NCBI GenBank assembly: GCA_016702545.1
Contig: JADJDT010000015.1
Span: 92,491 to 156,490, forward strand
Direction of reading: 5' to 3'
DNA from: Pseudomonadota bacterium
Lineage (GTDB): Bacteria > Myxococcota_A > Polyangia > GCA-2747355
DNA: 64,000 nucleotides
The notes under the pieces are model-generated. The model did no database searches and had not been told where the DNA came from. It saw nothing but the letters and a program-made list of their open reading frames with translations. Below are positions 8,979 to 18,080 of this stretch, one piece after another. Position 1 is the stretch's first letter; each line of letters begins with the position of its first letter. The translations under genes were made by a program, and so were the position numbers.

Positions 8979-9509
8979 ATGGACCTCCACCTCGAGCACA
9001 CCTTCGCGGCTGCACCCCAGCGCTTCTGGTCGGTCGTCCTGCTCGACCCGGAGTACCAGGACGCGCTCTACCGGCAGCTGCGGTTGCACATCGAGCATTG
9101 CGTGATTGAGCACGAGGGCAGCGGCGACGAGCTGCGCGTGCGCCGCGAGCTCCACCTCACGCCGGACCGAGAGCTGCCCGCGGCCCTGCGCAAGCTGGTG
9201 CGAGGCACCGCCCTGGTCAAGGAGCGCGCGCTCTTCGATGCCCGTGCCGGAAAGATGACGATCGAGATCGAGCTGCCTGTGATTGGCGCCTGGGTCGATT
9301 TCCACGGCGTCTACACCTGGCGCGAGCAGGGTCCGGCGCAGCTGCAGCGCAACTGGGAGGCGCACTGCCACGCCCGCCTGCCCCTGATCGGCCGCCAGAT
9401 CGAGACCTACCTGCTCGCCGAGATGGCCAGCAGCTTCGAGCAGGCCTATCGCTTCACCTGCGACTGGCTCGCGCGGCCGCCCAGCGCTGCCAGCGCCGTG
9501 CCCGCGTGA
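8979..9509 (+). CDS. DUF2505-like protein (START/SRPBCC-type fold)
   Basis: A 176-residue cytoplasmic protein. The N-terminus (LEHTFAAAPQRFWSVVLLDP) is typical of START/SRPBCC-like ligand-binding folds in which a helix follows the first strand. The overall length and pattern (membrane-neutral, alternating strands, a long C-terminal helix ending LAEMASSFEQAYRFTCDWL) resemble DUF2505, a family of unknown function found in actinobacteria and myxobacteria. The ATG at 8979 is chosen because it begins at the conserved domain edge; the frame is open upstream through palindromic element E but that part is not protein-like. The stop overlaps the GTG start of the next gene by 4 bp, so the two are translationally coupled. 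Ligand unknown. Confidence 0.75.
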   Translation: MDLHLEHTFAAAPQRFWSVVLLDPEYQDALYRQLRLHIEHCVIEHEGSGDELRVRRELHLTPDRELPAALRKLVRGTALVKERALFDARAGKMTIEIELPVIGAWVDFHGVYTWREQGPAQLQRNWEAHCHARLPLIGRQIETYLLAEMASSFEQAYRFTCDWLARPPSAASAVPA

Positions 9510-11053
9510 GGCCGCCAGCCGCGCTGCGCCCCGCGCTCGCCCCCGCTACGCTGGTCGCGATCTTCTTCGGCCTCTACTGGCTGACGCTCTGCCCGACGGT
9601 CTTCTGGTACGACAGCGCGGAGTACGCCGCGACGGCGCGCACGCTCGGCATCGCCCACCCGCCAGGCTACCCGCTCTACACGCTGATCGGTCGGCTCTTC
9701 ACCCTGCTGCCGCTGACCCCCGCCTATGCGGTCAATTTGATGAGCGCAGTCTTCGGCGCGCTGGCCGTGGGCCTGGCGTACGCCGTGACCCGCGCCCTCG
9801 GCGCGCGCCCGCTGGCCGCGGCCATCGGCGGGGCGACGCTGGGCGCTGGCTCGCTCTTCTGGTTCCAGGCGGTGATCGCCGAGGTCTACACGCCGGGGAT
9901 CAGCGCGCTCTTGCTCGTGCTCTGGTTGCTCTTGCGCGGAGATGTGCGCGATCGCGACCGCTGGCTGGTCGCAGCCGCGCTCCTCGCCGGGCTGGCGCTC
10001 GGCCTGCACCTCTTCATCGCCACCTGTGGGCTCGGCTTCGCCCTGCTCGTCTGGGGCGCCGGTCTGCCGATCGCCCAGCCACGCGATCTCCGCCTACTAT
10101 GGCTGCGCCGCGGCAGCGCGCGGCGGCTGGCCCGGGCCCTGCTCTGCCTGCTCGCCACCGCCCTCGGCAGCACGATCTTCCTCTACCTGCGCTGGCGCGC
10201 GGCGATGCAGCCGTTGATCAACTTCGAAGATCCGTCGTCGTCGTGGGAGCGCTTCTGGTGGTTCGTCACGGGCGGCAACTACAAGCACTGGTTCCTCGAG
10301 CACTACGCCCTCGGCCAGCGGGCGCTGCGCGTGCTCGCGGTGTTCTACGATCAGCTCCTCGTCGTGGGCACGCTGCTGGCGCTGGTCGGGCTGATCGCCC
10401 TCTGGCGCGGGCGCGCCCTGATCGGCCTGGCGCTGACGCTGATGATCGCCGGCAACGTCTATTTCTTCTTCGACTACCGGGTGCACGACGTCGAGGTGTT
10501 CTTCCTGCCCGCGATCGCCGTGCTCTGCTGTCTGGTCGGCGTCGGGGTCGAGAGCGCGCTGGCAGCGCTCGAGCGCCTGACGGAGGGCTCGCCCCGGGCT
10601 CGCGTGGTGCGCCGTGGGGCGGCGCTGGTGCTCGCGCTCTTCCCCGCGTCGGTGGCGGCCGCCAGCTACGGCAAGGTCGATTTGCACGACTACACGGCGG
10701 CGCGCGACTACGGGGAGCGCATGGCGCGCGAGCTGCCGCCCGGCGCGGTGATCGTCAACTACACCACGCCTCCCGAGTGGAAGAACGACGCCGTGTTCGC
10801 GCTCTACTACCAGCGCGTCCTCGGCCGCCGCCCGGACATCGCCGTGCGCACGCGGATGGAGCGCCGCGACGTAATCGAGCTGCTGGCGCGCGGCACCCCG
10901 GTCTTTCTCTACTATCCGGTACCGCGCCTCGTGCGCGAGTTCGAGGTCGAGCGCGCCGGGCCCGCCTATCGCGTCGTCCGCCTGCGCGATCGACCCCTCG
11001 TGCCACCGCCCGGCATGGCCCCACCGGTCGACCCCCAGGCAGACGACGACTGA
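9506..11053 (+). CDS. DUF2723-type membrane glycosyltransferase (PMT-like)
   Basis: A 515-residue polytopic membrane protein. It has the N-terminal signature of DUF2723 proteins: FFGLYWLTLCPTVFWYDSAE, with an acidic residue after the first helix, followed by TLGIAHPPGYPLYTLIGRLF. DUF2723 belongs to the GT-C/protein O-mannosyltransferase-like clan, which transfers sugars from polyprenyl carriers on the periplasmic side. About ten helices precede a soluble C-terminal domain of ~130 residues. It starts at GTG 9506 overlapping the DUF2505-like stop (GTGA). Acceptor and donor are unknown. The stop codon lies 13 bp before palindromic element C. Confidence 0.85.
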   Translation: MRPPAALRPALAPATLVAIFFGLYWLTLCPTVFWYDSAEYAATARTLGIAHPPGYPLYTLIGRLFTLLPLTPAYAVNLMSAVFGALAVGLAYAVTRALGARPLAAAIGGATLGAGSLFWFQAVIAEVYTPGISALLLVLWLLLRGDVRDRDRWLVAAALLAGLALGLHLFIATCGLGFALLVWGAGLPIAQPRDLRLLWLRRGSARRLARALLCLLATALGSTIFLYLRWRAAMQPLINFEDPSSSWERFWWFVTGGNYKHWFLEHYALGQRALRVLAVFYDQLLVVGTLLALVGLIALWRGRALIGLALTLMIAGNVYFFFDYRVHDVEVFFLPAIAVLCCLVGVGVESALAALERLTEGSPRARVVRRGAALVLALFPASVAAASYGKVDLHDYTAARDYGERMARELPPGAVIVNYTTPPEWKNDAVFALYYQRVLGRRPDIAVRTRMERRDVIELLARGTPVFLYYPVPRLVREFEVERAGPAYRVVRLRDRPLVPPPGMAPPVDPQADDD

Positions 11054-11066
11054 GCCCTTCGGTGCG

Positions 11067-11213
11067 CTAGATGTGCTCGGCCGAAGTTGTGAGCCGTTCG
11101 AGCGCAAGGCGCGGCGAGCACCGGAGCGGAGCGTACGGGCTGGTACGTGAGCACCGGAGCGCAGCCGTAACGCAGCGATCGGGCGGATCACGACTTCCGC
11201 CGAGCACATCTAG
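11067..11213. repeat. Palindromic intergenic element, copy C
   Basis: A 147-bp element with arms CTAGATGTGCTCGG and CCGAGCACATCTAG (14 bp perfect), followed inward by CGAAGTTGTGA / TCACGACTTCCG. The core has GCGCAAGGCGCGGCGAGCA, the centre GTACGGGCTGGTAC, two direct copies of GAGCACCGGAGCG, and AACGCAGC. It separates the convergent DUF2723 and dusA genes. The TAG stop of dusA (11210-11212) lies inside the right arm. Confidence 0.78.
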
Positions 11214-12208
11214 GTCTCGTCCAGCACCGCTGCCGGCAGCGCCAGCAGCAGCGCGCGCAGCCGCTCCGTCGCCGTGGCGCCATCGCTGGCGCTGAGCGCG
11301 GTACGCCAGCGGCGCGCGCCCGGCCGACCCGTCAGCAGTCCCAGCAGGTGCCGCGTGACCCGCGTGCCCGGCTGACCGGACTGCTCCAGCGCGGCCACAT
11401 AGGGCAGCAGGGCCTCGATCACCGCGCGGCGCGTCGGCACGGGGTCGGTGCCGGCGAAGAACAGCCGATCGGCGCGCGCCAGCAGGTAGGGATCGTCGTA
11501 GGCGGCGCGGCCGATCATCGCGCCGTCGACGTGCGCCAGCTGCGACTGCGCCTCGGCGAGGGTGCGGAGGCCGCCGTTGAGTACGATGCAAAGCCGCGGG
11601 AAGTCGCGTTTGAGCTGATAGACCACGTCGTAGCGCAGCGGTGGCACGGTGCGATTGGCCTTCGGGCTGAGCCCGTCGAGCAGTGCCAGCCGCGCGTGGA
11701 CGTCGAAGCGCGCGCAGCCGGCCTCGGCCACAGTCGCCACGAAGCGCGTCAGCGCGTCGTAGCCCTCGTGCCCACTGATGCCGATGCGGTGCTTGACGGT
11801 CACCGGCACGCCGACGGCGCCCCGCAGCGCCGCCACGCACTCGGCGACGAGCGCGGGCTCGGCCATCAAGCAGGCGCCGAAACGGCCCTGCTGCACCCGC
11901 TCGCTCGGGCAGCCGACGTTGAGGTTGATCTCGTCGTAGCCTAGCGCCGCTCCCAGGCGCGCCGCCGCGGCGAGCTCGGCGGGCCGGTCGCCGCCGAGCT
12001 GGAGCACCAGTGGACCTTCGATCGCGCTGAAGCCCAGCAGCCGCTCGACGTCGCCGTGAAGCACGGCTCGGGCCGTCACCATTTCACTGTAGAGCAGCGT
12101 GCGGCGCGTGATCTGCCGCAGCACGTAGCGAAAGTGCCGATCGGTGCGATCCATCATCGGCGCCACGCTCAGCCGGTACGGCGGCGGCGCGGCGCTCGAC
12201 AACGACAC
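11210..12208 (-). CDS. dusA: tRNA-dihydrouridine synthase A
   Basis: A 332-residue FMN-dependent enzyme that reduces specific uridines in the tRNA D-loop. The N-terminal RLSVAPMMDRTDRHFR and NVGCPSERVQQGRFGACLM motifs are diagnostic of DusA; the cysteine in NVGCPS is the catalytic acid. The TIM barrel continues through VKHRIGI and DVHARLALLDGLSPKANR, with VLNGGLRT as phosphate-binding segment. Start: GTG at 12208 or TTG at 12214; the latter overlaps the upstream TolC-like stop as TTGA. Co-transcription with the outer membrane channel gene is implied, though the functions are unrelated. The usual DusA AR.WLHG is replaced here by HARLALLDGLSPK. Its stop codon is provided by palindromic element C. 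Confidence 0.93.
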   Translation of the reverse strand: MSLSSAAPPPYRLSVAPMMDRTDRHFRYVLRQITRRTLLYSEMVTARAVLHGDVERLLGFSAIEGPLVLQLGGDRPAELAAAARLGAALGYDEINLNVGCPSERVQQGRFGACLMAEPALVAECVAALRGAVGVPVTVKHRIGISGHEGYDALTRFVATVAEAGCARFDVHARLALLDGLSPKANRTVPPLRYDVVYQLKRDFPRLCIVLNGGLRTLAEAQSQLAHVDGAMIGRAAYDDPYLLARADRLFFAGTDPVPTRRAVIEALLPYVAALEQSGQPGTRVTRHLLGLLTGRPGARRWRTALSASDGATATERLRALLLALPAAVLDET

Positions 12209-12210
12209 GC

Positions 12211-13587
12211 TCAACGGCGCGCCTCCCGCTCGAAGGGCTGCCGTTGGCCCAGCTCGTGAGCCAGCGCGATGCGCGCCAGGTCGCGCGCATCGCGGCTGCG
12301 CGTGAGGTCGATGCGCGCCTCGAGCCGTCGCTGCGTCGCGTCGAGCAGATCGAGCTGCGTCGCGGTGCCGGCCTCGTAGCGCGACGCCATCTCGTCGACG
12401 ATCACGGCCGCCAGCGCGGCCGCCTTGTCGGCGCTGATCAGTCCCGCCTCGGCCGAGAGCAGGTCGGCGCGCAACTGCACCACCGTCTCGGCGATGCCGC
12501 GCGCCAGCTCGGCGCGAGCCGCCTGACCCTCGGCGATGCGCGCCTCGGCGCTGCGCCGATTGGCGTAGCGCAGACCGCCCTCGTAGAGCGGCAGCCCGAG
12601 CGTAGCGACGATGGCCAGCGTATCGCGGCGATCGGCAAAGCCGGCCACGTTCTGCCAGCGGTAGAGCAGGCTGAGATCGAGGGTCGGGAAGAACGACCAC
12701 GTTACCGCCTTGCGCGCCTGCTCCGCCGCCGCGATGTCCAGGCGCAGGGCCGCGACGTCGGCGCGCCGATTGAGCGCCGTCCGCAGCATCGCGGACTCGT
12801 CGGCGGGCACGGCCGCCGGCTCGGGCGGGCGACGCAGCGCGATCGGCTCGTTCAGACCGATCAAGATCGCCAGGCGACGCTGCGCTGCCAGCAATGCGTT
12901 GCGCTGTCGGCGCAGCGCCTGCTCATCCTGCACCAGCACCAGCTCCGCGCGTACCACGTCCGAACGCAGCACCCGTCCGACCTCGAGCCTGGCGCGCACG
13001 ACCGCGAGGTTCTGCTGATCGACGCCCACCTTCTCCTCCAGCGCCGTGGCCACCTCGCTCGCGCCGAGCCCGGCGTAGTAGGCCTCGGCCACGCGCAACA
13101 GGTAGTCCTGGCGCCGGCGCACGACGCGCAGCTCCGCCGCGGCGACGCCCTTGCGCGCGACCCCGAGCTGCTGGTAGGCGGGACCGCGAAAGAGCGGCAC
13201 GCCGGCCTGCAACGCGAGGCCGAGCTGATGGCGGCGCTGAATCACGATCGGATCGCTGGCGGGCGACCCCGCCGGGGCGAAGGCGCCGAGGTCGAAGGAC
13301 ACCACCGGATCATTCAGCGTGTAGCTGCCGCTCAGGTTCACGGTGGGCTTGAGCTGCGACCAGGCGCGGCCCACCTCGGCGGTGGCGCCGCGCACCCGCG
13401 CCTGCATCTGCTCCAGCGTCGGATTGTCGCGCTGCGCCAGCCCGTAGGCCTCCTCCAGCGTGACGAGACGCGCACCCACGGGCGTCCCGAGCGCCGCGTC
13501 GGCACCGGCCCTCGCCGACGCCGCCAGCGCCAGCAGCGCCACCAGCAGCGGCACCCTCACGGCGCCCTCGATCGATCGTCTGCGCAT
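12211..13587 (-). CDS. TolC-family outer membrane efflux protein
   Basis: A 458-residue outer membrane channel subunit. A signal peptide (LLVALLALAASARAGA) precedes two repeats of the OEP domain: LVTLEEAYGLAQRDNPTLEQ opens the first long alpha-hairpin, and the second half has FFPTLDLSLLYRW and LYEGGLRYANRRSAEARIAE. The long amphipathic helices rich in Ala, Glu and Arg fit the periplasmic tunnel. The ATG at 13587 has a strong ribosome site, GAGGAGG, six bases upstream; the longer open frame to 13725 is not protein-like. It is divergent from the RND adaptor and pump genes (161-bp gap), and the three together would make a complete tripartite efflux system. The stop overlaps the possible TTG start of dusA. 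Confidence 0.92.
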   Translation of the reverse strand: MRRRSIEGAVRVPLLVALLALAASARAGADAALGTPVGARLVTLEEAYGLAQRDNPTLEQMQARVRGATAEVGRAWSQLKPTVNLSGSYTLNDPVVSFDLGAFAPAGSPASDPIVIQRRHQLGLALQAGVPLFRGPAYQQLGVARKGVAAAELRVVRRRQDYLLRVAEAYYAGLGASEVATALEEKVGVDQQNLAVVRARLEVGRVLRSDVVRAELVLVQDEQALRRQRNALLAAQRRLAILIGLNEPIALRRPPEPAAVPADESAMLRTALNRRADVAALRLDIAAAEQARKAVTWSFFPTLDLSLLYRWQNVAGFADRRDTLAIVATLGLPLYEGGLRYANRRSAEARIAEGQAARAELARGIAETVVQLRADLLSAEAGLISADKAAALAAVIVDEMASRYEAGTATQLDLLDATQRRLEARIDLTRSRDARDLARIALAHELGQRQPFEREARR

Positions 13588-13748
13588 CGCTTCCTCCTCG
13601 GTACGCGGCCAAGAAAGCACGCCCGCTGCCGCTGGACAAGCGCTGCCCACGTGGTATGCAGCGCCGGGGTCACGGATGGCGGCCCCGTCAGGGTCGCGAG
13701 CCTCGAGCGGCTCAGGGCCTAGCACCCCTCCGCGGGGTGCGACGCCGA

Positions 13749-14951
13749 ATGAGAGTAGTTTCCATGCCCATGCGCAAGCGCAGCGTCGTTGCCCTCAGCG
13801 TCCTGACCGTGGTGCTCGTGCTGATCTTGCTCGGGGGCACCAAGGCGCTGCAGATCCGCCGCATGATCGCCGGCGCCGCCCAGTTCGCGCCGCCGCCCGA
13901 GCCGGTCACGGTCGTCGGCTTGCAGCGCCAGTCCTGGGAGTCGGTGTTGAGCTCGGTCGGCTCGCTGGCGGCCGTACAGGGCGTCACGGTCTCCGCCGAG
14001 CTCACGGGCAAGGTCGTGCGGGTGGCCTTCGAGGCGGGGACGCTCGTGCGCGCGGGCGCGCTGCTGGTGCAGCAGGACGTCGCTTCGGAGACGGCTCAGC
14101 TTCGCGCGATCGAGGCACGCCTGGCGCTCGCCGCCAGCAATCTCGACCGCGCCCGGCGCCTACTGGCCAAACACGCGCTGCCGCCTTCCGAGTACGACCT
14201 CGCCGCTGCGCAGGCTAGCCAGGCCCAGGCCGACGCCGACGCCCTGCGGGCGACGATCACCAAGAAGACGATTCGCGCGCCCTTCGCGGGGCGCCTCGGC
14301 CTGCGCCAGGTCAATCTGGGCCAGGTGATCAACGCCGGTGAGCCGATCGTACTGCTGCAGTCGATCGACCCCGTCTTCGTCAACTTCCTGGTGCCGCAGC
14401 AGCACCTCGCGCAGGTCACCGTCGGCCTCCCGATCCGCATCAGCAGCAACACCCTGCCCGGCCCGGCGATCGCGGGCACCATCACCGCGATCACCCCGCA
14501 GGTCGACGCCAGCACGCGCAGCATCGAGTTGCAGGGGACCGTCGCCAACCCGGACGAGCGGCTGCGGCCGGGCATGTTCGTCAATGTCACCGTCGTCCTG
14601 CCGCGACAGCTGCCGGTGCTGGCCCTACCTGCCACCGCCGTGCTCTACGCGCCCTACAGCGACTCGGTCTTCGTCGTCGAGACGGCGCCCCCCGCCAGCG
14701 CGGCAGCAGCACCCGGCGCTCCACCGGCCGCGGGATCGGCGCTCGAGACCAAGGCCGGACTGGTCGTGCGGCAACAGTTCGTGCGCTTGGGCGAGCGGCG
14801 CGGGGACTACGTGGCCGTGCTCGACGGCCTGAAGCCCGGCGAGACCGTCGTCACCACGGGGGTCTTCAAGCTGCGGAACGGCCAGGCGGTCGTCGTCGAC
14901 AACACCCTCAGCCCGACCTTCAGCTTGGCGCCCAAGCCCAGCGACAACTAG
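13749..14951 (+). CDS. RND efflux periplasmic adaptor (membrane fusion protein)
   Basis: About 400 residues. An N-terminal anchor helix (VVALSVLTVVLVLILLGGT) is followed by the barrel-sandwich half-motif VSAELTGKVVRVAFEAGTLV, an alpha-helical hairpin (residues ~125-190) with ALPPSEYDLAAAQAS, the second lipoyl half (TIRAPFAGRLGLRQVNLGQ), and the beta-barrel and membrane-proximal domains (ITPQVDASTRSIEL). This is the HlyD/AcrA adaptor that bridges an inner-membrane RND pump to a TolC channel; DVASETAQLRA and the motif spacing resemble MexH/MdtA-type adaptors. Start could be ATG 13749, 13764 or 13770; none has a strong ribosome site. The pump gene follows 36 bp downstream. The substrate cannot be inferred. 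Confidence 0.92.
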   Translation: MRVVSMPMRKRSVVALSVLTVVLVLILLGGTKALQIRRMIAGAAQFAPPPEPVTVVGLQRQSWESVLSSVGSLAAVQGVTVSAELTGKVVRVAFEAGTLVRAGALLVQQDVASETAQLRAIEARLALAASNLDRARRLLAKHALPPSEYDLAAAQASQAQADADALRATITKKTIRAPFAGRLGLRQVNLGQVINAGEPIVLLQSIDPVFVNFLVPQQHLAQVTVGLPIRISSNTLPGPAIAGTITAITPQVDASTRSIELQGTVANPDERLRPGMFVNVTVVLPRQLPVLALPATAVLYAPYSDSVFVVETAPPASAAAAPGAPPAAGSALETKAGLVVRQQFVRLGERRGDYVAVLDGLKPGETVVTTGVFKLRNGQAVVVDNTLSPTFSLAPKPSDN

Positions 14952-14987
14952 CGTTTGCGCCCGCCTCCCGTCATTCAAGCAGCCTCG

Positions 14988-17900
14988 ATGAAATTCACCG
15001 ATCTCTTCATCCGCCGGCCGGTGCTGGCGATCGTCGTCAACCTGGTGATCATCATCGCCGGGGTGCAGGCACTGCGCGCGCTCAACGTGCGCCAATACCC
15101 CCGCAGCGAGAACTCGGTCGTCAGCGTCTCCACGGTCTACGTCGGCGCGAGCGCCGAGCTGGTGCGCGGCTTCATCACCACGCAGCTCGAGCGTGCGGTC
15201 GCGGCCGCCGACGGCATCGACTACATCGAGTCGCAGAGCGCCCAGGGCCTCTCGACGATCAATGCCCGCCTCAAGCTCAACTACGACCCGATCAAGGCGC
15301 TGGCCGAGATCGGCTCCAAGGTCGATCAGGTGCGCGGCGATCTGCCCCCTGAGGCCGAGGTGCCGACGATCAACGTCCAATCGGCCGACAGTCAGTTTGC
15401 CTCGGCCTACCTCAGCTTCAGCTCCACGCTGCTCAAGCAGAACCAGATCACGGACTACCTGGTACGGATCGTCCAGCCGCGGCTCTCGGCGATCGAGGGC
15501 GTGCAGCGCGCCGAGATCCTCGGCGCCCGCACCTTCGCCATGCGGGTTTGGCTCAAGCCCGACCGCATGGCGGCGCTCAATATCAGTCCGGTGCAGGTCC
15601 GCCAGGCGCTCGCCGCCAACAACTTCTTGGCGCCGATCGGCCGCACCAAGGGCGCGTTGGTCCAGGTCAACCTCACCGCCAATACCGATCTCCGCTCGGT
15701 CGAGGAGTTCAAGAACCTGGTGCTGCGCGAGCAGCGCGGCGCGGTCGTCCGGCTGCAAGACGTGGCCGACGTCGTGCTCGGCGCCGAGGACTACGAGGCC
15801 GAGGTCCGCTTCTCCGGGCAGACGGCGGTGTTCATGGGCATCTTCGCGCTGCCCAACGCCAACGCGCTCGAGGTCGTGCGCCGCGTGCGCGCGGAGATCG
15901 CCGCGATCCAGCGCGAGCTGCCGAGCGGGCTGAGCGCCCGCGTGGCCTATGACGCCACGGCCTACATCAACGACGCGCTGCACGAGGTCACCCGCACCCT
16001 GCTCGACACGCTGCTGATCGTGGCGATCATCATCTTCCTCTTCCTCGGCTCGCTGCGCTCGGTGCTGGTGCCGGTGGTGGCGATTCCGGTCTCGTTGATC
16101 GGCGGCGTGTTCCTGATGCAGGTCTTCGGCTTCACGATCAACCTGCTGACGCTGCTGGCGATCGTGCTCTCGGTCGGCCTCGTCGTCGACGACGCGATCG
16201 TCGTGGTCGAGAACGTCGAGCGCCACCTGCGGGAGGGCAAGTCACCCCGCGACGCGGCGCTGCTCGGGGCGCGCGAGCTGATCGGCCCGATCATCGCGAT
16301 GACCATCACGCTGGCCGCGGTCTACGCGCCGATCGGTCTGCAAGGCGGACTGACCGGCTCGCTCTTCCGCGAGTTCGCCTTCACCCTCGCCGGCGCCGTG
16401 ACGATCTCGGGCGTGGTCGCGCTGACCTTGTCGCCCGTGATGTCGGCACGGCTGCTCAAGCCCGGTCTCGGCGAGCGCGGGCTCGCCGGCAAGATCGCGC
16501 GCGACTTCGTCCGCCTGCGCGCACTCTACGGGCGGCTGTTGGACGCCACGCTCAACCACCGCCCGGCGGTCTACGTGCTGTGGGCCGGCATCAGCCTGCT
16601 GGCGATCCCGATGTTCAAGATGTCGGCGACCGAGCTGGCCCCGACCGAGGATCAGGGGATCATCTTCGGCATCCTCGAGGCCTCGGCCAACGCGACGCTC
16701 GACCAGACCAGTCGCTTCGCCGCAGCAGCCAATCGCGCCTTCCTCAGCGCGCCCGAGACCAAGTTCACGTTCCAGGTCACCTTCCCCACGTCGGGCTTCG
16801 CGGGCATGGCCCTCAAGCCCTGGGGCGAGCGCCGCCGCAGCGTCGCTCAGCTGCTGCCCGAGGTGCAGGGCAAGCTGCAGGCCATCCCCGGCATTCGGAT
16901 CTTTCCGGTCGCGCCGCCGGCCCTTCCGGGCGGCGGTCAGTTCCCGGTCGAGGTCGTGATCGCCTCGACCGCCGAGCCCGACGCGATCCTGCGACTCGTC
17001 GAGCAGCTGCAGGCCAAGGCGGTCGCCAGCCGGATGTTCGCCTTCCCGCCGATCCTCGACACCAAGATCGACCAACCGCAGTCGGAGCTGGTGATCAACC
17101 GCGACAAGGTCGCCGACCTCGGGCTCAGCCTGCAGCAGGTCGGCGCCGACGTGGCCTCGATGCTCGGCGGCAACTTCGTCAACCGCTTCAACATCGCCGG
17201 TCGCAGCTACAAGGTCATCCCGCAGATCACGCGGGTCGAGCGCCTCAACCCCGAGCAGCTCAACGAGCTCCGCGTCACGGGGCCCAATGGACAATTGGTG
17301 GCGCTCAGCACCCTCGCGACCTTGCGCGACACGACGGTGGCGCGGTCGCTCAACCGCTTCCAGCAGCTCAATGCGGTCAAGCTCAGCGGCGTCGCAATTC
17401 GCCCGCTCGACGAGGCCTTGCGCTTCCTCGAGGACGAGGCCGCCAAGCTCCTGCCCCAGGGCTACGTCATCGACTACACCGGCGAGTCGCGCCAGCTCCG
17501 CACCGAGAGCAACAAGTTCCTGCCGGCCTTCGCCCTGGCGATGGTGCTGATCTTCCTGGTGCTGGCCGCCCAGTTCAACAGCTTCCGCGATCCCTTCGTG
17601 ATCCTCGCCGGGTCGGTGCCACTGGCGATGTTCGGCGCGCTGATCTTCACCTTCCTCAAGATGCCCAATCCCAACGTCCCGTTCTGGACCCAGGGCTGGA
17701 CGACCACGCTCAACATCTACTCCCAGGTGGGGCTCGTGACGTTGATCGGGCTGGTGGCCAAGAACGGCATCCTGATCGTCGAGTTCGCCAACAAGCTCCA
17801 GGAACAGGGCCGCTCGAAGCGCGAGGCGGTCCACGAGGCCGCGCTCACGCGCCTGCGGCCGATCTTGATGACCACCGGCGCGACCATCGCCGGCCACTTT

Positions 17901-18080
17901 CCGCTCACGCTCGTCACCGGCGCCGGCGCCGCCGCGCGCAACTCGATCGGCCTCGTGCTCGTCGGTGGCATGGCCGTCGGCACGGCGTTCACGCTCTTCG
18001 CCATCCCGTCGATCTACATGCTCGTCGGCCGCACCCGCCAGCATCCTGGCGGCGTCACCGCTCAGGGGCCGCAGGGCTGA
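14988..18080 (+). CDS. RND-family multidrug efflux pump (AcrB/MdtB-type inner membrane transporter)
   Basis: A 1030-residue hydrophobe/amphiphile efflux transporter with 12 membrane helices and two large periplasmic loops. It begins MKFTDLFIRRPVLAIVVNL, typical of HAE1 pumps. The proton-relay aspartates are visible in helix 4 (GLVVDDAIVVVENVERHL), and the second half contains GLVAKNGILIVEFANKLQEQG and RLRPILMTTGATIAG. Together with the adaptor upstream and the divergent TolC-like gene this is a full efflux system driven by the proton gradient. The ATG at 14988 matches the conserved N-terminus. The 3' end overlaps the convergent LVIVD lipoprotein gene by 19 bp. Confidence 0.95.
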   Translation: MKFTDLFIRRPVLAIVVNLVIIIAGVQALRALNVRQYPRSENSVVSVSTVYVGASAELVRGFITTQLERAVAAADGIDYIESQSAQGLSTINARLKLNYDPIKALAEIGSKVDQVRGDLPPEAEVPTINVQSADSQFASAYLSFSSTLLKQNQITDYLVRIVQPRLSAIEGVQRAEILGARTFAMRVWLKPDRMAALNISPVQVRQALAANNFLAPIGRTKGALVQVNLTANTDLRSVEEFKNLVLREQRGAVVRLQDVADVVLGAEDYEAEVRFSGQTAVFMGIFALPNANALEVVRRVRAEIAAIQRELPSGLSARVAYDATAYINDALHEVTRTLLDTLLIVAIIIFLFLGSLRSVLVPVVAIPVSLIGGVFLMQVFGFTINLLTLLAIVLSVGLVVDDAIVVVENVERHLREGKSPRDAALLGARELIGPIIAMTITLAAVYAPIGLQGGLTGSLFREFAFTLAGAVTISGVVALTLSPVMSARLLKPGLGERGLAGKIARDFVRLRALYGRLLDATLNHRPAVYVLWAGISLLAIPMFKMSATELAPTEDQGIIFGILEASANATLDQTSRFAAAANRAFLSAPETKFTFQVTFPTSGFAGMALKPWGERRRSVAQLLPEVQGKLQAIPGIRIFPVAPPALPGGGQFPVEVVIASTAEPDAILRLVEQLQAKAVASRMFAFPPILDTKIDQPQSELVINRDKVADLGLSLQQVGADVASMLGGNFVNRFNIAGRSYKVIPQITRVERLNPEQLNELRVTGPNGQLVALSTLATLRDTTVARSLNRFQQLNAVKLSGVAIRPLDEALRFLEDEAAKLLPQGYVIDYTGESRQLRTESNKFLPAFALAMVLIFLVLAAQFNSFRDPFVILAGSVPLAMFGALIFTFLKMPNPNVPFWTQGWTTTLNIYSQVGLVTLIGLVAKNGILIVEFANKLQEQGRSKREAVHEAALTRLRPILMTTGATIAGHFPLTLVTGAGAAARNSIGLVLVGGMAVGTAFTLFAIPSIYMLVGRTRQHPGGVTAQGPQG

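Noticed and set aside
14625..18044. Long minus-strand frames antisense to the RND pump
   Set aside because: Asp/Arg/His-rich mirror of a membrane protein gene; no domain.
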